This document shows, one piece after another, positions 22,748 through 31,696 of a stretch of 64,000 bases of DNA. The notes beneath the pieces were generated by a model. The model did no database searches. It was not told the DNA's origin and saw only the letters and a program-made list of their open reading frames with translations. The stretch is from JAPUDS01 sp964536265 (lineage in GTDB: Bacteria; Patescibacteriota; Saccharimonadia; Saccharimonadales; Saccharimonadaceae), in NCBI GenBank assembly GCA_964536265.1, contig CAZHVV010000004.1, positions 1-64,000 of the forward strand, given 5' to 3'. Both the position numbers and the translations under genes were made by a program. Numbering within the stretch: the first letter of the stretch is position 1; the number at the start of each line of letters is the position of its first letter.

Positions 22748-24181
22748 ATGCAAGAAACCGCTTCTCAAGCCCCATTCATATTTAAACGAACCAAGATTCT
22801 TGCGACTCTTGGGCCGGCAACCAATAGCTATGAAATGGTTGAGGAGATGTTGTTATCTGGCGTTAATGGGTTCCGTCTGAACTTTAGTCACGGCGGACAT
22901 GAAGAGCGCATTGAGCAGATTGAGTGGATTAGAAAAGCAAGTAAGAAGCACAAGAAACCAGTAGCTATACTCCAGGACTTACAAGGTCCTAAGATTCGAC
23001 TTGGTGAGATTGAAGACAATCACTACGATGTGCATGCTGGCGATGAGCTTCACTTGGCTTATGGAGCTGATCATAAAGGAAATATCTTGCCAGTTCAGTA
23101 TGATTTGAGCGAAAAAGTTCAACCTGGTGAGCGTGTGTATATCTTTGATGGCAAAGTAAAGACTATCGCGACAAGTGTCAATCCAAAGAAACAATCTATC
23201 ACCGTTCGCGTTGAAAATGACGGGTTTGTTATGACTAGAAAAGGTATTAATTTGCCTGACACAGATTTTGGTGGTGATGTACTTACTCCGAAAGATTATG
23301 CCGATATTGACTTTGGTGCAACGCTCGATATTGACTTTGTTGGGTTAAGTTTCGTTCATCGAGCACGTGATGTTGAAATTTTACGAGGATATCTTGGCGA
23401 GAAGGGCTCTGATGCGCAGATTATTGCCAAAATTGAGACGAAAACCGCCATCGAAGAAGATGAGTTAGAGAAAATTGTTGAAGCAAGTGATGGTGTCATG
23501 GTTGCGCGTGGTGACCTTGCGGTTGAAGTTGGAGCAGAACTCGTGCCAATGGTACAACAGCGAATTATCGGTCTTTGTCAGAAACATGCGAAGTTTAGTA
23601 TTGTTGCGACGCAAATGATGAGTAGTATGGTTGATAATCCTGAACCATCACGCGCAGAAGTGAGTGATGTAAGTCATGCTGTTAATGCAGGTGCTGATTG
23701 CGTGATGCTAAGCGATGAAACTGCTATGGGCTCGTATCCTATTGAAACAATTCAGAGTATGAAACGGGTGATTATTCACACCCAGGAACATACGATTGTT
23801 CACCATATCGACAAACCGCAAGATCCTGACACGCACTCACTAGCTATCAGTGGCGCCGCGGTCGCACTTGCAAAGCAGGTTAAAGTTGATGCAATTATTG
23901 CAGAGACACGTTCCGGGGCAACTGCTCACCACATCGCGGCATATCGGCCACTCCGTCCGATTATCTCAGTGACGAGTGACCGACGTACAGCACAACAACT
24001 AGCACTCTTGTATGCTAACAAAAGCTTTCTTCGTCCTGATGGTGAACGTGCTGGGCTTGGCCTTGCTCACGAGCTTGTCGAGGCAGGATTCCTTCCTAAA
24101 GGTGTTACTGTCGTCGTCGTCAGTGGCCGGCAACCCGGTGTCATGGGTGGTACTGATACAATTCGTATCCGTACACTCTAA
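22748..24181 (+). CDS. pyk: Pyruvate kinase
   Basis: A 477-residue pyruvate kinase, producing ATP and pyruvate from PEP and ADP. Visible motifs: TKILATLGPATNSY, VNGFRLNFSHG (substrate Arg and Ser), AILQDLQGPKIRLGE, LSFVHRARDVEI, the catalytic Lys in IIAKIETKTAIE, MVARGDLAVEVG, VATQMMSSMVDNPEPSRAEV and DCVMLSDETAMGSYPIE. The C-terminal domain ends in VVVSGRQPGVMGGTDTIRIR, the usual family end. The ATG at 22748 is preceded by AAGGAA. The gene follows ppsA and precedes pgk and tpiA, forming the lower-glycolysis block. Confidence 0.97.
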   Translation: MQETASQAPFIFKRTKILATLGPATNSYEMVEEMLLSGVNGFRLNFSHGGHEERIEQIEWIRKASKKHKKPVAILQDLQGPKIRLGEIEDNHYDVHAGDELHLAYGADHKGNILPVQYDLSEKVQPGERVYIFDGKVKTIATSVNPKKQSITVRVENDGFVMTRKGINLPDTDFGGDVLTPKDYADIDFGATLDIDFVGLSFVHRARDVEILRGYLGEKGSDAQIIAKIETKTAIEEDELEKIVEASDGVMVARGDLAVEVGAELVPMVQQRIIGLCQKHAKFSIVATQMMSSMVDNPEPSRAEVSDVSHAVNAGADCVMLSDETAMGSYPIETIQSMKRVIIHTQEHTIVHHIDKPQDPDTHSLAISGAAVALAKQVKVDAIIAETRSGATAHHIAAYRPLRPIISVTSDRRTAQQLALLYANKSFLRPDGERAGLGLAHELVEAGFLPKGVTVVVVSGRQPGVMGGTDTIRIRTL

Positions 24182-24198
24182 ACAAAGCTCTATTTCTA

Positions 24199-24239
24199 CT
24201 AAACCACCTCTTGTTACAGGAGGTGGTTTAGCGTATCAT
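24199..24239 (+). terminator. pyk terminator with embedded pgk promoter
   Basis: CTAAACCACCTC (24199-24210) pairs perfectly with GAGGTGGTTTAG (24220-24231). The loop contains TTGTTA (24211-24216), which lies 17 bp before TATCAT (24234-24239); the pgk ATG follows 7 nt later. Confidence 0.6.
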
Positions 24240-24246
24240 AAGCAGT

Positions 24247-25479
24247 ATGAATACGGGTGGATTTGTAAAAAAGACTGTCTTTGACGTGCCTCTTGATGGT
24301 AAAACAGTTCTTGTACGGGCCGACTACAATGTGCCACTCGATGCGACAGGTGAAATTCAAGACGATTTTCGTATTCGAGCGAGCCTACCGACAATTCAAG
24401 AATTGCTGAAGCGGGGCTGTAAAGTCGTAATCATTTCACATCTTGGGCGTCCTGACGGTAAAACGGTACCGGGCCTTAGCCTCGAGCCAGTAGCGGCTCG
24501 ACTCGGAGGATTACTACACCACCCTGTTATATTTGTTTCGGTATGTGTCGGTGACATAGCACGAATGACAATCAAAAATGCACCTGCTGGCAGCGTACTG
24601 TTACTAGAGAATCTGCGATTTCATCCTGATGAAGAAGCCAATAGTCCTACGTTTGCGCAGGCAATCGTTGACGCAAGCGGAGCGGCCTACTTTGTGCAAG
24701 ATGGCTTTGGGGTTGTGCACCGTGCACATGCTTCGACTAGTGCGATTACACAGTTTTTGCCAAGCGTAGCTGGTTTGCTGCTTGAACGTGAATATAGGAC
24801 GCTAACTGCGGCTATGACTTCCCCTAAACACCCGATGGTAGCTGTCCTCGGTGGTGCAAAAATAGCAGATAAAATTACTATTATTGAACGACTGATTACT
24901 ATTGCTGACAAAATCATCATTGGTGGTGCGATGGCGAATACCTTCTTGCGGTATCGAAAGTACCCTATTGGCAAAAGCGTATGCGAAGAGGGACTCGATG
25001 ACACAATCAAAAATATTTATGCGGCTGCAGCGAAAAAAGTCGGCGAAAAAGAGGTTGATGATTTCTTGTTATTGCCCGTTGATGTAGCAGTTGCGACAGC
25101 TATTGCTTCCGACGCGCGGCGCGTTGTCGTTGAGCTACGTGATGTTAGTGCTGACGAATATATTCTCGACAGCGGTCCAGCAACAATGAAGCTTATCGAT
25201 TCGGTTGTCGAGGAAGCAAAGACGGTCGTATGGAATGGGACACTTGGTTATGCCGAGTTACAACAATTTGCCCACGGATCTGCTCGTCTTGCACTCGCAC
25301 TTGCCTCAAACCATAACATTACTTCAATTATTGGCGGAGGTGATACAGCTGATTTTGTCTTGCATTGGGATGCGCAGGCCGGCGCTAGTTTTTCACACGT
25401 CTCCACAGGAGGCGGTGCAAGCCTAGAACTATTGTCAGGAAAGCCAATGCCGGGGGTGGCGGCCCTTATGGACGCATAA
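24247..25479 (+). CDS. pgk: Phosphoglycerate kinase
   Basis: A 410-residue PGK, making ATP from 1,3-bisphosphoglycerate and ADP. Signature VLVRADYNVPL with the substrate Arg and Asp, then VVIISHLGRPDG, LLLENLRFHPDEEANSPTFA, and GFGVVHRAHAST, where most PGKs have AFGTAHRAHAS. The nucleotide domain shows MVAVLGGAKIADKITIIERL, IIIGGAMANTFL, VWNGTLGYAEL and the C-terminal IIGGGDTADFV with SHVSTGGGASLELLSGKPMPG. Start 24247 is nearly leaderless (TATCAT ends 7 nt upstream). The downstream tpiA has its own -10. Confidence 0.97.
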   Translation: MNTGGFVKKTVFDVPLDGKTVLVRADYNVPLDATGEIQDDFRIRASLPTIQELLKRGCKVVIISHLGRPDGKTVPGLSLEPVAARLGGLLHHPVIFVSVCVGDIARMTIKNAPAGSVLLLENLRFHPDEEANSPTFAQAIVDASGAAYFVQDGFGVVHRAHASTSAITQFLPSVAGLLLEREYRTLTAAMTSPKHPMVAVLGGAKIADKITIIERLITIADKIIIGGAMANTFLRYRKYPIGKSVCEEGLDDTIKNIYAAAAKKVGEKEVDDFLLLPVDVAVATAIASDARRVVVELRDVSADEYILDSGPATMKLIDSVVEEAKTVVWNGTLGYAELQQFAHGSARLALALASNHNITSIIGGGDTADFVLHWDAQAGASFSHVSTGGGASLELLSGKPMPGVAALMDA

Positions 25480-25531
25480 AGCGTTCTGCTATACAATAAG
25501 CACAAGGAATATAACAAGGAACAACAGAGAT

Positions 25532-26314
25532 ATGCGCAAGAAGCTGATAGTCGGTAACTGGAAAATGTACAACAATACGCACAAGGCCAGCTTACTTCTA
25601 CATGCGTTGAGTGAAAAAGTTGAATCACATCGCGACGTTGAAGTTGTCTTATGTCCGAATTTACTTGCGCTGCAATCGCTAAGCTTACAAATCAATAATC
25701 GCCAATTTAAACTTGGTGCACAAAATTGCTATTGGCGAGATGAAGGTGCATTTACTGGAGAGGTATCGGCGACAATGTTACGCGGAGTCGTTGATTTCGT
25801 TATTGTTGGACACTCTGAGCGTCGACATATTTTTCGTGAAACTGAACGAGACTTGCGCCCAAAAGTACAAGCTATTTTACGTAATGGCATGAAACCGATA
25901 TTGTGCGTTGGTGAAACGGCTGGGGAGCGGGCAGACAACGAAACACTCGAGGTTGTCTGTGATCAGCTGGTGAGTGGTCTTGCGAACGTGACAAGTGAAG
26001 AGATTGCCGATTTGTCAATCGCGTACGAACCAGTATGGGCTATTGGAACAGGGAAAGTACCAACCGCCGATGATCTCAAAATAGTCGAGAAAGCTATTCG
26101 CAAACAGGTAAGTGCGCTCTACGGCAAAAAGGCAGCCGAAGAACTCAGGGTCTTGTATGGTGGTAGTGTTGATGCAAGTAACGCATCTGGCTTTCTTGCG
26201 CTTGACGGCGTGGATGGTCTGTTAATCGGAGGCGCGAGTCTCAAACCGGAAGTATTTGCCGATATCTGCGAGCAAGCATTTGCTGTAACACAACAAGAAA
26301 AGAAAGCTAAATAA
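25532..26314 (+). CDS. tpiA: Triosephosphate isomerase
   Basis: A 260-residue TIM barrel isomerising dihydroxyacetone phosphate and glyceraldehyde 3-phosphate. Catalytic residues are visible: Lys in IVGNWKMYNN, His in VGHSERR, Glu in IAYEPVWAIGTGKVP, and the phosphate-gripping loops RVLYGGSVDASN and GLLIGGASLKP. The leader has TACAAT about 35 nt upstream and AAGGAA as a ribosome-binding site. It follows pgk by 52 nt, and the next gene starts 11 nt after its stop, so tpiA and that gene are probably co-transcribed. Confidence 0.97.
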   Translation: MRKKLIVGNWKMYNNTHKASLLLHALSEKVESHRDVEVVLCPNLLALQSLSLQINNRQFKLGAQNCYWRDEGAFTGEVSATMLRGVVDFVIVGHSERRHIFRETERDLRPKVQAILRNGMKPILCVGETAGERADNETLEVVCDQLVSGLANVTSEEIADLSIAYEPVWAIGTGKVPTADDLKIVEKAIRKQVSALYGKKAAEELRVLYGGSVDASNASGFLALDGVDGLLIGGASLKPEVFADICEQAFAVTQQEKKAK

Positions 26315-26325
26315 GGGGCGGGCAT

Positions 26326-27369
26326 ATGGACGATATAAATTTTGACGAACTCGACAAGGCTGTGAATTCAGCATTAAAAACGGACGATACGTCCGAACAA
26401 GCAACCAAAACTGATTCAGTATCAACTGAACCCATGCAATCACTACAGTCATCACCAGTTGAACCAACAACCCCGACACCTGTTGTGTCTGCCGCTCAGG
26501 TCACACCAGTCGCTACACCACAGAAGCGCCGCGGACAATTCATGGATTTCGTGCGTACGGCACCAAGTGACCAGGGTGTCCCAGCCTCTCGACGTCAAGC
26601 CCCTAAGGTGGCCCCACTCTCGCCAGCTGTTGTCGAAACCACTGCGTCGGGTGAGGCTCCTGAAGTGACGGAATCACCTATTGTAAAACAAGAGGCAACA
26701 TCTGAAGAAGCTCCCTTGCAGAATGTTCCAGATTCGGGTGTGTATGGTGCTCCTGCGCCAACCCACGATTGGCCAGACCCACTAGAGATGGCCAATGCAA
26801 AGGCCGTTTTACCAGAAGTGCCCGAGGTTGTTGATACTAAAGTTGAACCTGCTGAGATAACAAGTGATGACCAAGAAGATAGCTCACAATTCTCAACCGT
26901 ACAAGCCAGCCCATTCCTTGAGGGGACAGAAGTAGAAAAGCGACCACTTGGTGCGTTTGCTGATTCGAAGGAAGATATTACATCTGGTTCCCTAGTCACT
27001 GATCAAATTGACAGTACGTCAAGTGCAGCCATTCAGCCAGAGATTGTATCGGTTGAAGCTGATGAACCAAAAGAAGTACTAGCTGCTGCAGCCAACCTTC
27101 CAGTCGAGTCAGAGTCTGAAGTGGCTACACCAGCCGTACCGGCGGGTAACGGCTCGATTCCTCAGCAGTACCACCCAGTTGCGGCTGAAGTAAATCGTGA
27201 AAATGTTGAAGAACATCCGGTTTTTGACACCAAAGAATATCATCAACCATTACCACCAGCAACAAAGCAACATAGCGCAGGAGTATTCAAGTATATTCTC
27301 ATAGGCTTACTCATGTTGTTGCTTGGCGCAGTTGGTGGCTATTTGCTCTACGTCTTTAAACTTATCTAG
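26326..27369 (+). CDS. Acidic Pro/Ser/Thr-rich protein with C-terminal membrane anchor
   Basis: A 347-residue protein of low complexity. Residues 1-320 are rich in Glu, Asp, Pro, Ser, Thr, Val and Ala with no recognisable fold and look disordered. Near the C-terminus a single helix (YILIGLLMLLLGAVGGYLLYVF) is followed only by KLI, making it tail-anchored with the long region facing the cytoplasm, or an N-out protein lacking a signal peptide. The Shine-Dalgarno site AAGGGGCGGG and the 11-nt spacing suggest co-transcription with tpiA. The function is unknown; a scaffold or envelope-associated role is one possibility. Confidence 0.75.
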   Translation: MDDINFDELDKAVNSALKTDDTSEQATKTDSVSTEPMQSLQSSPVEPTTPTPVVSAAQVTPVATPQKRRGQFMDFVRTAPSDQGVPASRRQAPKVAPLSPAVVETTASGEAPEVTESPIVKQEATSEEAPLQNVPDSGVYGAPAPTHDWPDPLEMANAKAVLPEVPEVVDTKVEPAEITSDDQEDSSQFSTVQASPFLEGTEVEKRPLGAFADSKEDITSGSLVTDQIDSTSSAAIQPEIVSVEADEPKEVLAAAANLPVESESEVATPAVPAGNGSIPQQYHPVAAEVNRENVEEHPVFDTKEYHQPLPPATKQHSAGVFKYILIGLLMLLLGAVGGYLLYVFKLI

Positions 27370-27426
27370 GAAGTCATAGAAAAGCACAACAATTTTTACT
27401 GTTAGTTTACGGTAAAATAGGTAGTG

Positions 27427-29544
27427 ATGAATCACGATCTGACGGAAGGGCTGAACGATGCACAGTGTAGTGCTGTACTCCATGGCAATGGGCCTCTTTT
27501 GCTGCTAGCCGGTGCGGGTAGTGGTAAAACAAAGACATTAACGCATCGAATCGCGCATCTTATTGCAAGCGGTGTACCAACCGGGGCAATACTAGCAGTT
27601 ACCTTCACGAACAAAGCAGCCCGCGAGATGCGGGAACGACTAGCGTCGCTTATTGGTGAAAATCCGGATAACCGTTCATTTATGCCCTGGATGGGTACAT
27701 TTCATAGTATCTGTGTTCGCTTACTACGTTTTGATGGTGAGCAAATTGGTGTGCCACGTAACTTTGTCATACTAGACGAGAGCGACAAACTTAGTTTTAT
27801 AAAACAAGTGATGCGTGAACAGAGTGTTTCTGAAAAAAGCTATACCCCACGTGCAATCGCTAGTCTCATAAGTAGCGCTAAGAATGAAGGTATGACCGCC
27901 AGCGAGTATGCCGAAACTGCTCAGCTACCGCTACAAAAAGTAGTTGCCAGTGTCTTTCCGCGTTACGAGATGGTCAAAAAGAATGCTCATTCTCTAGATT
28001 TTGATGATTTATTGCTCGAAAGTTTACGGCTACTCAGTACTGTTCCTCAGCTTCGCGATAATTGGCGTCATCGCTTTCAGCACATCATGGTGGATGAGTA
28101 TCAGGACACAAACAAAGTACAGTACAAACTTATCAAACTGCTGACAGGAGAGGAAGAGAACATCTGTGTGGTGGGTGACGACTGGCAGTCGATTTATTCA
28201 TGGCGTGGTGCAGATTTTACAAACATTTTGAACTTTGAGCGCGATTTTCCCGGTGCAGTTGTTATCAAACTAGAACAGAATTACCGTTCGACCAAGCAGA
28301 TTCTTGACGCTGCTCACAATGTGATTACGAAGAACAAGCAACGAAGTGATAAAAAACTCATAACCGACAAAGATGGCGGACAGCCTGTACAGGTTATCCA
28401 TGTGTCGAGCGAAACACATGAGGCGGAGGCGATTGTGAGTCGGATTAAGCTAGCTCTTGATATGCGGTTGCGGTTACTGAGCGATTTCGTGATTCTATAT
28501 CGTACCAATGCACAAAGTCGTGCAATCGAGGAAGCGATGATGCGCTACAGTGTCCCGTATAAGATGGTGGGCGGAACACGCTTTTATGACCGTGCTGAAG
28601 TCAAGGACATCCTTGCGTATTTACGTCTAATATATCAACCATCAGACAGAGCAAGTCTACTGCGAATCGTGAATGTTCCAGCTCGTGGCCTTGGCAATGT
28701 CAGTGTTGAGAAATTCCTGTCGTGGGCAGAATCAACAACGATGGACTTAGTGCAGGCGCTGACAGCAGCTAGTTTATGCCCAGGATTGACACCACGCGCG
28801 AAGACAAGCCTGGAAGAGCTCGGTGGTGCGCTACAGTCATTAACACAGCTACAGACCGAGACACCTCTCGCAAAAATGATAGAAACCGTTATTAAACGGT
28901 TCAACTATCTCTCGTACCTTGATGATGGGACACCACAATCAGAAGATCGTCAGAATAACGTGAAGGAATTGGTATCTGACGCCGAAGATCGTCCCGATAT
29001 CGATCTCCAGACATATCTTGAGGAGGTTGCCCTAGTCTCTTCGTTTGATGATGACGGGACGAAAGAAGCAGTGACGCTCATGACACTTCATGGTGCAAAG
29101 GGCCTGGAGTTTCCGGTTGTATTTATGGCGGGGATGGAGGAGGGATTATTCCCCCAGACAAGGGCACTGTATGACCAAAGCGAGCTCGAAGAGGAGCGTC
29201 GGCTATGCTATGTCGGTATGACCCGAGCGCGTGAGGAATTGTATCTATTAACGGCAAGTTCGCGTTTAGTGTTCGGCAGCAGACAATACAACCCACCATC
29301 ACGTTTTATTGACGACATGGAGATTGCATCTGTTGCGCCGAGTGAAGCGGTATTTGGCGGGCTGAGCAACGAGCCGCGTATCGTTCTTGATGATATTGGT
29401 CTTGAGAGTGGGGACGCCGTAGAACATCAATTATTTGGTCGCGGAATCGTAGAGGATATTGATGGTCAGATGGTGAAAGTTCGTTTTGGCGCCCGTGGAG
29501 TTAAGACACTAAATATCGGATTTGCGCCGCTCAAAAAGCTCTAG
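27427..29544 (+). CDS. pcrA: UvrD/PcrA-type superfamily 1 DNA helicase
   Basis: A 705-residue SF1A helicase that unwinds DNA 3' to 5' in repair and replication. Motifs in order: Q-motif LNDAQCSAVLH, Walker A LLAGAGSGKTKTL, Ia TFTNKAAREM, DEYQDTN (motif II), VVGDDWQSIYSWRGAD (III), QNYRST (IV), YRTNAQSRAIEEA, VTLMTLHGAKGLEFPVVFMAG (V) and YVGMTRAREELYL (VI). A C-terminal Tudor-like end (DAVEHQLFGRGIVEDI) is typical of PcrA. ATG at 27427 (GTG at 27424 possible) lies 8 nt after TAAAAT (27413-27418). PcrA versus UvrD naming is arbitrary here. Confidence 0.95.
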   Translation: MNHDLTEGLNDAQCSAVLHGNGPLLLLAGAGSGKTKTLTHRIAHLIASGVPTGAILAVTFTNKAAREMRERLASLIGENPDNRSFMPWMGTFHSICVRLLRFDGEQIGVPRNFVILDESDKLSFIKQVMREQSVSEKSYTPRAIASLISSAKNEGMTASEYAETAQLPLQKVVASVFPRYEMVKKNAHSLDFDDLLLESLRLLSTVPQLRDNWRHRFQHIMVDEYQDTNKVQYKLIKLLTGEEENICVVGDDWQSIYSWRGADFTNILNFERDFPGAVVIKLEQNYRSTKQILDAAHNVITKNKQRSDKKLITDKDGGQPVQVIHVSSETHEAEAIVSRIKLALDMRLRLLSDFVILYRTNAQSRAIEEAMMRYSVPYKMVGGTRFYDRAEVKDILAYLRLIYQPSDRASLLRIVNVPARGLGNVSVEKFLSWAESTTMDLVQALTAASLCPGLTPRAKTSLEELGGALQSLTQLQTETPLAKMIETVIKRFNYLSYLDDGTPQSEDRQNNVKELVSDAEDRPDIDLQTYLEEVALVSSFDDDGTKEAVTLMTLHGAKGLEFPVVFMAGMEEGLFPQTRALYDQSELEEERRLCYVGMTRAREELYLLTASSRLVFGSRQYNPPSRFIDDMEIASVAPSEAVFGGLSNEPRIVLDDIGLESGDAVEHQLFGRGIVEDIDGQMVKVRFGARGVKTLNIGFAPLKKL

Positions 29545-29623
29545 AGCTGCTCTAGTGGTTTGCAATTGATGCTTATGTTCGTTACAATAGGTGCACAGTT
29601 TGTTCGAGAGACAGACCTCTGAT

Positions 29624-30916
29624 ATGAAGTTACCAATTAATCGTTTCCACCTCATTCTTTCTATGCGCACATGGTTCGTAGCTGGTTTTGTGGCTCTTGC
29701 TGCATTGACCGGCTTATTTTTTATGAACAAAGCTTTTGCCGATTCACCTGCAACCGCAGTTGATGAGCGACTAGTGACAATCCATGATAGTGGTACTGAA
29801 GCAACTATCGTGACACGTGCCTCTACAGTAGGCGAAGCCCTTAAGGATGCTGGTGTCACAACGGCTAGTGCTGATATTGTTGAACCCGCAAGAGGTGAGA
29901 CGCTCGTAGCAAAGAGTTACCAGGTAAATATTTTTCGTGCGCGTCCTGTTGTCGTAGAAGACGGTACAACAAGTATTCGCGTAATGACAGCAGAACAAAG
30001 TCCACGCCAGATTGCAAAAGCTGCGAAGTTAACTCTCAATGATGAAGATATCACTATCCTAAATCGTGTCGACGACGTGTTAAATGAAGGTGGTGCTGGG
30101 TTGAAGCTGACCATTGACCGTGCTGTTAGCTTTAATTTTACGTTGTATGGCAAACGATTCGAATCACACACGCAGGCGACGACCGTCGCTGGAGTTCTGA
30201 AAGAAAAGGGAGTGAAACTTGGGGCTAATGATGGTGTTTTTCCTGCCATTGAAACATCAGTTACGGCTGGTATGGAACTGAGGGTATGGCGAAACGGCAA
30301 GCAAACCGTGACCATCGAAGAAGTCATAGCCAAGCCTATTGAAGAAGTAAAAGACACCGCACATGAGCTTGGGTACCGAGCTGTCAAAGAAGCTGGTCAA
30401 GATGGCAAACGAAACGTGACATACGAAATTGAGATGCGCGACGGTGTTGAAGTGACGCGTGTAGAGATTGCCAGCGTAACGACTACAGAGCCTGTCAGAG
30501 AAGTCGTGACTGTTGGCGCAAAAATACTTGGTTCATATACCTCACCATCACAAAACGAGAGTATTACATGGGAATTCTTGATGAATCAAGGTTTCACCCG
30601 TGAGCAGACAGCCGGAATCATGGGTAATCTGAAGCAAGAACATGGCTTCAATACAACAGGCGACGGTCTTGCCCAATGGACTGGTGGGCGTAAAGCAAAG
30701 CTAATGGCCATGCCAGACCCGTACAATATCTATACACAACTACAATTTCTCATGATTGAGTTAAACGGTCCGTATGCTAAAGCGCGCGACGCCATCAAAG
30801 CCTCAACAACAGTTGAGCAAGCAGTTATAATCTTCCAGAATCAATTCGAACGTTGTGGTATCTGTGCGGAATCAAAGCGAATCCAATACGCATATAATAT
30901 CCTAGCTAGTCATTAA
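29624..30916 (+). CDS. Secreted peptidoglycan hydrolase: DUF348, G5 and phage-tail-lysozyme-like domains
   Basis: A 430-residue exported protein. Signal or anchor FVAGFVALAALTGLFFMNKAFA is followed by two or three DUF348 (YabE-type) units (TVGEALKDAGV, SPRQIAKAAKLTL, TVAGVLKEKGVKL), a G5 domain (ending VTRVEIASVTTTEPV), and a C-terminal domain with TREQTAGIMGNLKQEHGFNTTGDGLAQWTGGRK, resembling phage tail lysozyme. The Glu in QEHGF is the likely catalytic residue. YabE- and Rpf-like proteins with this order degrade peptidoglycan during growth or resuscitation. The start at 29624 gives a complete signal; TACAAT lies near 29583-29588. It ends 1 nt before rsmA. Confidence 0.85.
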   Translation: MKLPINRFHLILSMRTWFVAGFVALAALTGLFFMNKAFADSPATAVDERLVTIHDSGTEATIVTRASTVGEALKDAGVTTASADIVEPARGETLVAKSYQVNIFRARPVVVEDGTTSIRVMTAEQSPRQIAKAAKLTLNDEDITILNRVDDVLNEGGAGLKLTIDRAVSFNFTLYGKRFESHTQATTVAGVLKEKGVKLGANDGVFPAIETSVTAGMELRVWRNGKQTVTIEEVIAKPIEEVKDTAHELGYRAVKEAGQDGKRNVTYEIEMRDGVEVTRVEIASVTTTEPVREVVTVGAKILGSYTSPSQNESITWEFLMNQGFTREQTAGIMGNLKQEHGFNTTGDGLAQWTGGRKAKLMAMPDPYNIYTQLQFLMIELNGPYAKARDAIKASTTVEQAVIIFQNQFERCGICAESKRIQYAYNILASH

Positions 30917-30917
30917 T

Positions 30918-31691
30918 ATGCCAAATAAATCACTCGGTCAACATTGGCTCAAAGATCGCCTTATGCTTGAAGCGATTGCTGACTCTGCTGAACTATCACT
31001 AGACGATACAGTGCTTGAGATTGGGCCAGGCTTAGGAACACTAACAAGTTCATTGTTGTCACGAGCTAAAAGGGTAGTAGCAATTGAATACGACACCGAT
31101 CTTGCTCGAAAGCTTCCGGGACAATTTCCTGGTAAAAATCTTGAGGTTGTGCCTGGTGATATTCTTGATTATGATCTCGACCAACTACCAGCAGGCTATG
31201 TGGTGGTGGCAAATGTACCATACTATATAACGGCAAAGATTATGCAGAGACTTGTGAGGGCAGGGAATCAGCCGGATCGAATTATCGTATTGGTGCAACA
31301 AGAAGTAGCCGAGAAGATTGCCGCTCAACCTGGAACAATGACGCCACTGACCATAGAGTTACAATGTGATTACAATATACATCTTGGTATACGTGTGCCT
31401 AAAATGTATTTTACTCCACCACCTAAGGTAAATAGCCAAGTAGTAATATGCAAAAAATTGCACGTGGATAAAAATGCACAATTCGATAAAAAACAGCTCA
31501 TGAAACTCGTTCATGCTGGCTTTTCGAGCCCTCGTAAAATGTTACGGAGTTCACTTGCTGGCGGGCTGGATATCCCAAAACAAGACATTGAACAGCTTCT
31601 CGTTGCCGCCGGTGTCGACGAGAACCTTCGAGCACAAGATCTCTCGCTCTATGAATGGCAGCAAATCATGGCCCAATACATTACAATATAG
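30918..31691 (+). CDS. rsmA: 16S rRNA dimethyladenosine transferase (KsgA/RsmA)
   Basis: A 257-residue SAM-dependent enzyme that dimethylates two adjacent adenines near the 3' end of 16S rRNA. The signature SLGQHWLKD, SAM motif I VLEIGPGLGTLTSSLL, acidic motif II VVAIEYDTDLARKL, GDILDYD, and the catalytic NVPYYITAKIMQRLV (NxPY) are present. The C-terminal domain has GFSSPRKMLRSSLAGG, as in the family. The ATG follows the previous stop by 1 nt, so it is likely co-transcribed with the G5/lysozyme gene. No problem in the frame was seen. Confidence 0.96.
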   Translation: MPNKSLGQHWLKDRLMLEAIADSAELSLDDTVLEIGPGLGTLTSSLLSRAKRVVAIEYDTDLARKLPGQFPGKNLEVVPGDILDYDLDQLPAGYVVVANVPYYITAKIMQRLVRAGNQPDRIIVLVQQEVAEKIAAQPGTMTPLTIELQCDYNIHLGIRVPKMYFTPPPKVNSQVVICKKLHVDKNAQFDKKQLMKLVHAGFSSPRKMLRSSLAGGLDIPKQDIEQLLVAAGVDENLRAQDLSLYEWQQIMAQYITI

Positions 31692-31696
31692 CGAGT

